A stretch of 64,000 bases of DNA, from the NCBI GenBank assembly GCA_013407085.1, contig JACCGJ010014419.1, forward strand, positions 1 to 64,000. Direction: 5' to 3'. The number at the start of each line of letters is the position of its first letter. The stretch's first letter is position 1. The position numbers and the translations under genes are program-made. Under the pieces are notes generated by a model that saw nothing but the letters and a program-made list of their open reading frames with translations, was not told where the DNA came from and did no database searches. Below are positions 54,480 through 64,000 of the stretch, one piece after another. This DNA is from Atriophallophorus winterbourni. Taxonomy: Eukaryota; Platyhelminthes; Trematoda; Plagiorchiida; Microphallidae.

Positions 54480-55200
54480 TAGTACAGAGTCATCCGCCAT
54501 CGTGAGTGTGTTTTGCATATGCTGCCGTATGGTTAGATTCAGCGACGAAGCTCGCGGATTTGGATCGACAAACAACGGCAAAATGATCAACTTTAGCACA
54601 TTTATGGCGCTTGACATTACGTTCATGCTGGATCATTCGCTCGGTGATTCGAAATTCCGCAGCGTTAGAATTATTACTTCGATTGTGTAGTACTTTTCGG
54701 ACTTTGCGATTGTCCAACTCGGGCTACATCATTAACGGTGGGACAACAGGGAGCTTGAACCATTATTTCTTCCTGATTTGTAGCAATGTCACTATATTAA
54801 GCCCCAGTGATCTTGCGTGGGACTTGAGCTAAAAGCATTTTTCGTAATTTGGGGCGTAGGATGCGGTTAAGCAATTGTTGTTTGCAGAGGAATTCATCGA
54901 ATTTCTAGGCTAGTAACTGGGGTCTTACAAACGAACTGCTTGGTTTCATTGAGAGATAAAGCAATTCAAAGGTTCGCTTGCTTTTTGAATAGTCCGTGTG
55001 AACTTGAATCATGTAGCATAAAGATTCTGCTGTGCACCCAGCAATGTAATTAGTACAGTAAATACTTCATTGAACGTAGTTTTATTACGGACATCATGGA
55101 TATCATATTGTCTTTGTCCAACAGGACCCAGATGATTTCTTAACAATTTTAATGTGTTTTTTCGACGAGCACGAGTTTTGGGTGTAGAATGTCCAGTAGT
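54480..55200 (-). pseudogene. LTR-element gag fragment with zinc-knuckle remnant
   Basis: The minus frame at 54717-54490 includes HKCAKVDHFAVVCRSKSASF, which looks like the DHFAVVCRSK end of a CCHC knuckle in Gypsy-type gag; one Cys is missing. Upstream frames to about 55200 read like the preceding basic/helical gag segment but are broken. Confidence 0.45.
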
Positions 55201-55379
55201 TCAAAGTAACCCAGAGAAGTAGTTTTTCATGTGATTCGTGAATCTCGAGGAGGACAGCTAACATCCTTCCAAATGTGTGTAGGAGGGCAAATATGAGCGA
55301 ATGAATTCATTGTAAATAATCCGATAAATCTCGCGACGCCAATATGTTTCATAGCAGTAAGAACGTACATGCACGTTAG

Positions 55380-56060
55380 GAACCAAGTTTTATTCGTCCG
55401 AACATTAACAACGACCTACTAGAGACACTCTCATGCAAGGTGATTCTTTATTCAGATGATATTAAACTTTGGATGATGATTAAAGCAACTGCGGACTGTG
55501 TACAGCTGCAACGTTAATTACATTCACTCCATGAATTGTCTGTACGGAATTGTTAGCAATTCAATTTCCAAAAATGCAAGGTGTTTCAAATTCTTAAGCA
55601 ATTAAATTAGCAATATCACTTTGGATGGACGATTTTGAGCTGGACCTAGTCGGAAATGGATCTTAGAGCCTAGGTATGCGGCAGCCTGAAAAACAACCTG
55701 CATTGTGAGGTCATCTACAATCGTGCTTCCAAGCTTCTAGGTATGCTGCGACGGATTTTTAGAACCTTCTCGCTTGGAACGTTGCCCAACATCATGGAAG
55801 CATACTTAATTCCAACAATACTGAATGCATCACGAGCTTGGACTCTGTGGTTAAAAAAGGATATATTATTGCTTGATAAAATATAATATCGTGCAACCAA
55901 ACTCGTAACTGGTTTCGGGAAAGTAGCGTACGAGGAACGATAGCAAAACTGAAACTCACTACTCTCATTCAAAAAAGCCTTCGAAGTGATGTGATACTAA
56001 CCTACAAAATATTAAATACCCAACATCGTCCATTTATTCGAATACTGTGAGCCACGAAAT
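55380..56060 (+). pseudogene. CR1-like LINE RT fragment
   Basis: Plus frames, with many stops: ILYSDDIKLW (catalytic box, F-A-D-D changed to Y-S-D-D) near 55440, then FNFQKCKVF, YNRASKLLGMLRRIFRTFSL and KDILLLDKI-YRATKLVTGF, the standard CR1 C-terminal region. Confidence 0.65.
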
Positions 56061-56580
56061 ACACGCAGTCACTCAGCGACACTAAGAATCCCCATCATAT
56101 ATCAGCTATGTAGTAGGCTGACCACTACAATAATGTCCCCAATGAATGTTGGGAAAAAGGCACAGGAGAATGAAATTTCATCGCGGTAGCCAAAACGTGC
56201 ACGGAAGTAATCACGGAACACGACTCAACGGGAAGTGTGTATGAAGGACAATTGTTAGGTACAGTAAAACAATGTTGTTACACAGCCACCTTCAAGAAGT
56301 CTGGTCAGAGAAGACATGTGATCAGTAATTGACATTTGAACGGGCTAAGCGGTCTCAGGACGTTCCAGGTTGGAACATAGTTTCTCAGCAACCAGTCACT
56401 TCGAAATTAGCCAAGGCACTTGATCTGCATGGGTCTATTGTAGGTGGTGACCAGGGTAGGGTACACAATAAACCGATCAGTACTAAGCCGAAGCACGTCT
56501 CACATGGGGTGAACGTGCTGCCGGAGCCCACTCACACGGGGTGAACATGTTACTAGCGGGAATCACCTGCCTGGCATGGT
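56061..56580. other. Unassigned interval
   Basis: A short imperfect direct repeat (cacatggggtgaacgtg / cacacggggtgaacatg, about 56500-56550). No gene. Confidence 0.3.
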
Positions 56581-57056
56581 TTTAGTATGAACACAGTAGG
56601 AGCAGATGCAGGTACATCCGTAGGCTTGACAACGAAGAACCAGATGCTTCGAAAACATAGTCCCTGATGAGAATTTCTTGCATCCCCAGGGTTGATGGCA
56701 AACGGCATTGCTTGGAGAAAGCTGAGTGGCGTGTAGTCAGACTTGCAAGGTAATGGACTGATAGGTTTCGAGCTGGAAGTTGTGTTCTCATGGTTGGACC
56801 TACCGAGTTGGTTGGCGACAATCGTCGGTGATCAGTGGGTGGCGTGTGGCACGGTTTGAACAGTGGGCGGTGTATCTGAGGAGTGCATGGGATTAAAACC
56901 ACGACCGAGTTATAGTGATGAGGCACAAAAACATGCTCCACGCGATAATAAGTTGTTAAATACCCGCTACATAATCGACAGACTGACGGATTCGCGCGCC
57001 TACTCGCTGTGGGGTGATGGCGGATTATGAGTAAATACTTGATGTACAAGTGGTTA

Positions 57057-57480
57057 TTATCCAAAATAGCGGGGTTGCCATGACAGTTTCACGCTGCACG
57101 TATCCACTGGTTTTCGGCCATACAAATTTTTTCGTAAGAATCTTAACTCTAGCACGAATGCCAGGATGTGAAAGTTTGTGTATGTTATGCATAATGCGCC
57201 TGGATAAATAGTCGAAGACCGCTGCGGTAAGACTCCAAGGCTATAGCCCAAGCCATCGGGCAAGCGGAGAAGTGTGATATCGAAAGAATAGGAGTCCCTG
57301 TGCTGTGTGATGCCGCATCGGTAGCTTGCACTGCAGCGAATTCTCTGAGTTCGAGGGAGAGTGGCAACTCTATCACACTCGTTGCAGATAGTGAGTCAGA
57401 GATAGGAAGTGGGGCACCTGAGATATATGGTATATCAGTCGTGAACTGACTGACAAAATCCTGGTGCGTAGTCTCTAGAA
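57057..57480 (-). pseudogene. Gypsy pol fragment (RNase H end and integrase start)
   Basis: The minus frame reads HQDFVSQFTTDIPYISGAPL then SDSLSATSVIELPLSLELRE: the connection after RNase H, compare HLDYISQFTSDIRYLSGS in the 44-kb Gypsy. A shifted frame gives IHKLSHPGIRARVKILTKKF, the H-x3-H start of the integrase finger. A different lineage from the 44-kb copy. Confidence 0.6.
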
Positions 57481-57830
57481 GAGTACCTACCCGCAAAGTG
57501 CCAAGCAACAGGAAACAGGAAAAGCAGATAAGCAAGCGCGTGAAAAAGATAAGCGTGCAAGCGGAATATACAAAGCAAATACACAAAAAGCAGCTTTTTT
57601 TTAGTATCACTGCGTGCGTTTTTGTGTTTTTAGTTTTTTATCAAATATAATACCGTATTAAAAAATGATGACACAATAAAATACACTGGTGCCGCTGGCT
57701 TCGGTTTGTAGCCATATCTCGTAAGGTTTCCAGCTAACTATTGTGTGAAAATTTTGGACCCTACCCAGGCAAACGAATACGCCCCACCGAGCCTAGCGCT
57801 ACGGTGAGTTTCTTCATCCAAACGCGCCAC
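57480..57830 (-). repeat. Inverted copy of the RTE 3' end and adjoining repeat
   Basis: The reverse complement of 57480-57830 aligns with 61560-61880: GGGCGTATTCGTTTGCCTGG near the start, a TATTTGAT(C/A)AAAAAA tail in the middle, then a shared T-rich stretch (TTTGTATATTC(T/C)GCTTGC). It includes the RTE 3' terminus. Confidence 0.7.
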
Positions 57831-57918
57831 GCCATGGACTAGCCACCCGATCGTTTTTCCCAGCATTTATCAGGCTCTGTGAATAAGTCGTGACATGGTG
57901 AACGGTGCTGAGCCATTC

Positions 57919-58900
57919 TTAAAACATGAATCCCTGAATGCTACTTATGTCTGACGAGTCTGTTTTGTTTTGAAAAGACTTAGAGTGGGATGGGATACAA
58001 CATCTTTTAAAAAATTGTTCCAGGCGATACAAACACGAACGGAGAAGTTTCTTCTGCAGATGATGCGTGAGGTCTATTGAATAAGTTTTCGGGAGTGGCG
58101 GCGTAGATGCGAAGTTTTTGTGTTCAAGGCGAACAAATCTGAACAAGAATGATTTTGTGTCGGCAGAATTTGTTAAAGCAAAATAAGATCCCAACAAATC
58201 CATCGATATTTCATGGTGAACAAGTTGAGTTTCGCCTGTCTTTCAGATCATTGGACGCATAGACCCCTTACTAGCTTGGTTACTCGTTGCTGCGGTGGTT
58301 CAAGCATCCTTTCGTCCTTTATTAGCCTCGGTTTCCAATCTTGCACGGCATACTTTATATGTGGCCGAATGAATGCTCCCAGAAGTACACGAAATGGGGC
58401 TGGCTCAAATTTGTTAAGGGCTTGTCGTAAAAGACCTACCATGGTGCCGATAAAGTTGGCTGTTTTCATGCACTTGGCTGAGATAAAGAGATTGCATTGT
58501 GTGATGACCCCTAGTTCGCGTTCAGAAGCTGTCACATGCAGTAACTGATCCCCAAGAAGATATAGTGGAGCAGTCCTCATACGAGTGGGAACAATACGGA
58601 ATTGCATTACGTTTAAGGTAACTCTGTTGTCAGTTATCCATTTGTGTAGTGTGCTGACGTTGGCCTGGAGCAAATTCACGTCGTGCTAGCCGCGAATAGT
58701 ACGCCAAAGATTAATGTCATCCACGTAAGGCAATACAGACAATTGCAGAGAGCGCGTAACGTCATTTATGAATATGAGGAACAGGTACGCACCTAAGCCC
58801 TGTGGAACTTCACTTAGAGTGGCAATTGGAGATAAAACAGTTGTCCACTCGAACTCGGGTGCTTTGTTCACTCAGATAACTCCTCAGCCAGTAAAGTAAT
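57919..58900 (-). pseudogene. CR1-like LINE RT fragment (LINE G)
   Basis: Minus frames: VPQGLGAYLFLIFINDVTRS and LPYVDDINLWRTI (58871-58686), then LQANVSTLHKWITDNRVTLN, RELGVITQCNLF, IRPHIKYAVQDWKPRLIKDE and RVTKLVRGL (58679-58248), and a C-terminal KSFLFRFVRLEHKNF (58203-57919). The catalytic box is Y-V-D-D. One in-frame stop lies between the first two parts. Confidence 0.65.
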
Positions 58901-59194
58901 TTCTCACGGATTCCCTGCGAGGCTCACTTCTATAGGAGTGTGGATGTGTGGGGTACTCACCTCTGCATGGAGTAGAGCCATCTATTTTCTACCCCGTATG
59001 CTGAAATATGCTAAGAATTCAGGCATCATGGCAACTTCAAATATCAAATGTGCTGACCATTGCGCAGTTTCAAGTGAATAAGCTAAAAGAGAACTTCCGG
59101 TGGCGCTCAGCCCGCTTGTAGAAGAGTCTTAGTTGCTGATGCCGATCTGCAAGGCAATAGTGAGACTACAGTCAGAGTTTTCTGTTCAAACTCA

Positions 59195-59425
59195 CAAGCC
59201 TGATCCAGACAAAGTGCCGAACAGTCATAAACTGTACATCGGCTAAGATACTATCAGGTTGCCCAGGCCCAGACAGATATGAGGATGAAAATAGAAATAG
59301 TAGTGAGGCTCCAGCATATTTTCGCTTGCAGCTCATTACCAATGGGAAATCAATTTAGTACGGTGTTAGCTGCACAGCACGGAAGTACTGCACGATTCCA
59401 CATCCCTGCATCTAGAAAAAAAATA
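59195..59425 (+). repeat. SINE-like family Z copy
   Basis: 'atccagacaaagtgccgaac', 'aagatactatcaggttgcccag', 'gaaatagtagtgaggctccagc', 'gcacgattccacatccctgcat': about 230 bases matching 62300-62540. Confidence 0.7.
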
Positions 59426-59744
59426 TTCGCTTGCCACACGCATGATCGCTGGCTTGCATGTACCTTCTCTTAGCATTAGGGCTTTTCTCGCTCAAACGGA
59501 GATAGCTTTAGGGTGATCCTCCTTAACTTGGACGACTTCGTTCAGATGTATTCTGTGGTTGGTACAATGATCATAGCCGTAAACTGTGTAAGTGGCATCT
59601 TACGCTGGAACCTAGAGCATTCGGCTAGTTAACGCCCTCAACTTACTTTTCGAAAACTTGTCTGGACAGCTACAGTGGCTGCGCGTAATAATAGGCTGTC
59701 CGAACGATAACAGGTGCTAATTCCGGAGCCCTTCTAACGAAAAA

Positions 59745-61755
59745 TTGGTTTGGACCTTAACGTGGTGTAATGGCTTGTGTACCGTTATGACCCTTTGAGC
59801 TGTACTGGGTGGTCATTTGGCTCCAACAGAGCTACTGATACCAAGAAGGTCGATGGGTAAATGTCAGACAAACTCAGTCTCAACCCACTGCATTGTGGTT
59901 TTGGTTTTTTTAGCCAAAGGCTCCGGGTGGGGGCCCCTAAGCCAACCCCCTACTTCGGCCTTGGCAACTGGGTAGTATCACGCCCACAAGCAACTATGAA
60001 AATACAGCTAAAAATGACAGATCTCGTGCTCTCGCGCTTTGTTCACAATTCTTTCAATGCTCTCACACTACATGCAAACTATTTTAATAAGCGTTTTCCG
60101 TTTTGTAGTTCTTTGAGTAGCCCTGACAAAAGTATTGCTTTTTCATCGTGGTCTCCAACTTTAGCCACGTCGAGTGTTTCGCCTGCTTCTAATACCTCCA
60201 CAGCGTTCTTTCATCCGCCCGTATCATTCAAAATAGCGGCTTATAATGTACGGACTATTATGCATTGGACTACAGGCAACATTGGCCCGCGCACTCGATA
60301 GCCTTGATATCGATGTATGCTGTGTGTCGAAAACGCGCATGCATAACTCCAGTTCGGTTACGGTTTTGTTTAATCCTTCAAATTTATACCTGTCCACTGA
60401 TGACGACGCCACGGCATATGTTCAGGCTGTTGTCGGAATCGTCTTGCTTTAGCATCTGAGTGCCAAACGGGGAGAGCAAATCCGCGAGGAACAAACTGAT
60501 TTTCTTGCCGGTCGAGAGCGTGTGGATCAAATCTTCACACCCGTCAATTACTGTAGCAACGCCACACTTTTCGTAGGATCATCATCGTGGTATTCCTTGA
60601 CATTCGAGCGGCATTCCAATCAATCAATCTTTGGAACTGAAATACGGAGTGCCCGAAAAGTATGTTTGAACCTCTAAAACATTATATTACGGAACCTCGG
60701 CAGGGTTCCAGCGTACGGACAGTTGTCGACCTCGTTCACTATCTCCACTGGGGTGCGGCAGGGCTGCTCTAACTCGCCGTTATTTTTTAACTCCGCGATC
60801 GACGATGTCCTAAGGAAAGCTTGAGCTAGTCCGATGAGCGTAGGTGTTGATCTTCTGCCGGGCGAGAGAGCTACCGATCTAGATTATGCGGATGACATCG
60901 CTCTTCTGAGAGATGTACCTCATATAATGCAACAAGCCCTGAACCGCCTGACACTTGAATCTTCAAGGTATGGCATGTGCTTTGCCACTAGAAGGTGTAA
61001 AACACTTACCCGGGACTGGAGCGGCTCTCTTCCAAATCGCACTGTGTGATTTCAATCTTGATCTGGTCCACAGCTTTGTTTACCTCGACAGTTGTATCTC
61101 TGCTGGCGGTTGTGTCGATAACGAGATCTCACTGCGTGTAAGCAAAGTAGGTGTAACGTTAGCTAACCTTCGCCATTTTCGGTGTCAACGCGATTTTTCA
61201 CTCCATAATAAAGGTCGAGTGCACAACGCAGGCGTGCTTGCTACACTCCTCTATGGCTGCGAAACTGGGTGTATCTGACAGTAAGATGCCCATCGGCTTT
61301 CTGTTTTCGACACCCGTTGCATGCGTACGATTGCTCGCATTTGGTGGAAGAATCGCGTTACAAATATAGATGTCTGCAAGCGGGTCATAGGACCACGTCG
61401 CTACGGACTGAGAGAAATGCTGATGCTTGCTCGTTTACGATGGTTATGACAGGTTTTATGAATGCCTCACCACTGTTTACCACACCGCGCCTTATTTGCA
61501 GAACCTGGTAAAAGTTGAGATAAACGACCGGTGGCCAGTCCATAACGGACCACGTTAGGATGAAGAAACTCACCGTAGCGATAGGCACAGTGGGGCGTAT
61601 TCGTTTGCCTGGGTGGGGTCCGAAAGATCCACTTGATCGTTAGTTGGAAACCTTACGAGAGATGGCTGCAACTTGAAGTCAGTGTCACTAGTGTATTTTA
61701 TCATGTGTGTCATAAATTTTATCTGATATGATTGTATGATATTTGATCAAAAAAG
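59745..61755 (+). mobile_element. RTE-like retrotransposon with internal deletion
   Basis: Plus strand: 5' region with 'gggtgggggcccctaagccaac', endonuclease start (FKIAAYNVRTI near 60228; LDIDVCCVSKTRMHNSS near 60305), then RT from FLDIRAAFQSI (about 60600) to its end, and a 3' tail TATTTGATCAAAAAA (61739-61753). The middle of the endonuclease is deleted. Confidence 0.7.
60228..61530 (+). pseudogene. RTE ORF2 remnant: endonuclease start and reverse transcriptase
   Basis: RT features: VRQGCSNSPLFFNSAIDDVL near 60755-60815, LDYADDIALL (catalytic Y-A-D-D) near 60879, GMCFATRRCK, YLDSCISAGGCVDNEI near 61080, and VLATLLYGCET near 61230. The connection that follows (RCMRTIARIWWKNRV-like) is in shifted frames. 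The family resembles SR2/RTE of blood flukes. Confidence 0.7.
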
Positions 61756-62204
61756 AAAAATCGCATGCAGTGAAACTATAAAAACAAGTTGCTTTTTACG
61801 CATTTGTTTTTGTATATTCTGCTTGCCCGCTTTCGTTTTTTACGCGTTTGCTTATCTGGTTTTCCTGCTTCATGTTGCTTAACACTTCGGCTCCAGAATT
61901 GTGCTTCATGATGATCATTTTTGTGTTAAAATTTACTGCTGTCCATCGTCTTCTGTATCCGTTTGACACGAATTTTTTATAGATATTACTTTGTCACTGA
62001 TAGGCCATTCCCTTCCTTTTCTATTCACAGGTACACGCTCCTGTGCTACCATCGAAACAAGGGCAGTGCCAGGTGCTCCTATGCAGATCTCCCAAAGAAT
62101 CTGGACACTCGTTTCGACTTTGTCTGTTATTGCCCCGTGTTACTGATACTTCTTCTGGAGCCAAAGCAGAAGGTGGGTTATCCCGGATAACTCATTTCAC
62201 GATA

Positions 62205-62540
62205 CGAATCATGGGTACATTCTACTGGCAAAACGGAACACGGGACTCTAGGACCACTATTACACTGTCCCGGGTTTCAAGTCCCATCTCCTCCATGAAT
62301 GAATGAAAGCACAAGCCTGGTCCAGGCAAAGTGCGGCACAGTTAGAGACTAACACGTGGGCTGAGATACTGTCAGGTTGCCCAGGCCTAGACAAACATGA
62401 CAAAAGAAATAGAAAGAAAATAGAAATGGTAGTGAGACTCCAGCGTGTTGCAGCATGCACCTCACTACCGGTGTTCAATCAATTGAGCACGATGTTAGCC
62501 GTACAACACAGAAACACTGCACGATTGCACATCAGTGCAT
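62205..62540 (+). repeat. SINE-like family Z, longest copy, with possible Pol III boxes
   Basis: An A-box-like TGGCAAAACGG (about 62226) and a B-box-like GGGTTTCAAGTCCC (about 62272-62285) lie some 50 bases apart, followed by 'tgaatgaatgaaagcacaag' and the family Z body to 'catcagtgcatattgca'. This suggests a tRNA-derived SINE. Other copies lack the head. Confidence 0.5.
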
Positions 62541-62699
62541 ATTGCACCCTGTTAGGAAACGCTTTTGAAAACTGTTTTGTCGACAAAAAATTTCGTTTCG
62601 CAGCAATTTCCAGTTTTTCACCCAATTGTGGTTTGCGTGAATTGTTTGCCCGACTGAATCCCCCTAAACCTTCTACAACGAGTCATTGATTTACCTAAG

Positions 62700-63180
62700 A
62701 GTTTGAAAACCCTGATGATTTTGATCCCATATTAACCAAGGAGAATGCAAGTCATAAGAAAGTTAAATCTTTCTTTTCGAGATTATAATTGGTAAAGTTT
62801 GTGTGTAGGTGATATGACACATACTCTGCACCATCTTTGTATCCATCTTTTACATTCTCTCAAGTGTATCACGTTCGCCTTTCGTATTATGGCTAAACTA
62901 CGCATAGCATATATTCTAAAAATTGAAGGACCATGTGTCGAATGAAACTTCCTTGCAGTAAGGGCCGCAAATAAACGGCGGATGGCCCCTTATCGTCCTA
63001 GTAGCACTATCTATTTTCCTCTACGAGTTAGTTAATTACGCAAAAGCGAATTTCATTACATTTATTTTGTTATGGACACAAAAAACAGCACCAGTAGATC
63101 ACACATACACGAATGTGCAATCTTACAGTACTTCTGTACTACACAACTGAAACCGTGTTAAATTGATTTGGCACCGGTAC
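62700..63180. other. Unassigned interval
   Basis: No gene or repeat recognised. Confidence 0.35.
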
Positions 63181-63189
63181 TGAACAGAA

Positions 63190-63290
63190 TGCAAAAACAC
63201 GCTGGAGTCTCACTGCTATTTTATTCCTTATATCTGTCTAGGCCTGAGCAACCTGACAGTATCTTGGCCCACTTGCGGTCTATGACTTCG
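63190..63290 (-). repeat. SINE-like family Z fragment
   Basis: 'tgtctaggcctgagcaacctgacagtatcttggccca' is the reverse of the family Z head-body junction. Confidence 0.6.
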
Positions 63291-63339
63291 TCCACGCCTA
63301 ATCCTCGATAGGTTCGGTAACTTCTTAGGTCTCACCCTT

Positions 63340-63415
63340 CCTATCTTTTTTAGAATTTTTACCATATCATGGTTGTATGGTAGTTAAGCACCCGTTACTT
63401 GTTACCGGTATAGCT
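63340..63415 (-). repeat. Repeat family Y fragment
   Basis: 'accatatcatggttgtatggtagttaagcac' is the reverse of 'gtgcttaactgccatacaaccatga'. Confidence 0.5.
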
Positions 63416-63419
63416 ATGA

Positions 63420-63660
63420 CTTCACGGCACTTTGCCTGGACCAGATTTCTGATTTCATACTCATACTCGTATATGCAATAATTGCATGTAAGTGCAATTG
63501 TGCAGCACTTTTGTACTCTGCAGTTAACCGTGCTAAATTGAATTGCCACTGGCAGTGAGCTGCATGCTGGAATCTCACTGCCATTTCTATTTTATTTTCG
63601 TTTCTCATATCTGTCTTTGCCTGGGCAACCCGACAGTATCTTACCCCATGTGCAATCTTT
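63420..63660 (-). repeat. SINE-like family Z copy
   Basis: Reverse orientation: 'gctgcatgctggaatctcactgccattt' and 'tttgcctgggcaacccgacagtatctta'. About 240 bases, matching 62300-62540. Confidence 0.65.
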
Positions 63661-63799
63661 GACTACACGCCTATTTACAAGGATTAAGCTTGTGCTTCCC
63701 ATACACGGATACGTGTACCCCTACCTTCGCTAATTAATCTTTATTAGAGATCACGGTGACTTTACCTTCATCAGCTTTGGTGACAAGTATATCCTTTTG

Positions 63800-64000
63800 C
63801 AGCCGCTGTTTGATAGGGATCGTACAACGAACCACTATGTTCAAACACAGAATCACATAGTGGTATGAAAAGCACAAGCCTGATCCAGGCGAAGTGCCGC
63901 ACATCAGAACTGCACGTGGGCTAAGATACTGTCACATAGTGTTTTTGCCTCAAGCATCCAAGGCGATTATGGATGACCAAAGTCAGGTGTTGCTCACATC
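63800..64000 (+). repeat. Dispersed hammerhead repeat body, split by family Z
   Basis: 'tgttcaaacacagaatcacatagtg' and 'atggatgaccaaagtcaggtgttgctcacat' match 38720-38815 and 13110-13190 (partly in reverse order/orientation). A 69-base family Z piece (63863-63931) interrupts it, flanked by TCACATAGTG at 63853-63862 and 63932-63941. No ribozyme core within the window. Confidence 0.6.

Noticed and set aside
1..64000. CRISPR arrays, bacterial operons, tRNA genes
   Set aside because: No regularly spaced identical repeats, no ribosome-site-linked gene strings, and no complete cloverleaf found by eye.

Overview
This window is nuclear DNA from a eukaryote with small exons, long AT-rich introns and a heavy load of decayed retrotransposons. 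The mix is what I would expect of a flatworm, most likely a digenean fluke: CR1-like LINEs with a PHD finger in ORF1, RTE-like LINEs, Gypsy elements, and a dispersed repeat carrying a hammerhead ribozyme. The assignment rests on family resemblance only, and I cannot name the species. Nothing looks prokaryotic, and there is no CRISPR array or operon.

One host gene is clear. A nicotinate phosphoribosyltransferase (NAPRT) lies on the minus strand from 37219 (ATG) to 11838 (TGA). I resolved it into 11 exons. Every intron is GT-AG and every codon phase joins correctly. The result is a 561-residue open protein with the family's key residues in place. The ten introns (about 0.9 to 6.5 kb) are filled with repeats.

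Layout. 1-4745: full-length CR1-like LINE (LINE A, minus). 5300-7660: an old retroelement (family R) interrupted by a second CR1-like LINE (LINE E, plus). 7661-11837: mostly unrecognised sequence, with one hammerhead copy and one small RTE tail flanked by an 18-bp duplication. 11838-37219: NAPRT, its introns holding hammerhead repeats, family R tails, repeat families X and Y and an LTR. 37220-39060: upstream flank with more repeats. 39090-43400: LINE B (minus). 44109-48520: complete but dead Gypsy element with 205-bp LTRs and a 4-bp target duplication. 49085-54060: LINE D fragment and LINE C (minus). 54079-54200: piece of 18S rRNA. 54480-64000: a graveyard of Gypsy, CR1 and RTE fragments and SINE-like repeats.

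The most interesting signal is the hammerhead family. At least eleven copies, intact to decayed, carry the CUGAUGA core, a GUGC/GCAC stem II with an AAACA loop, GAAAC, and a very short stem III ending at a GUC or related triplet. Five copies are sense-oriented within NAPRT introns, where they could cut the pre-mRNA. Several lie in tandem near 35 kb, as in retrozyme-like or Sm-alpha-like elements. Hammerheads of this minimal type are known in flukes; the arrangement inside this gene is what merits attention.
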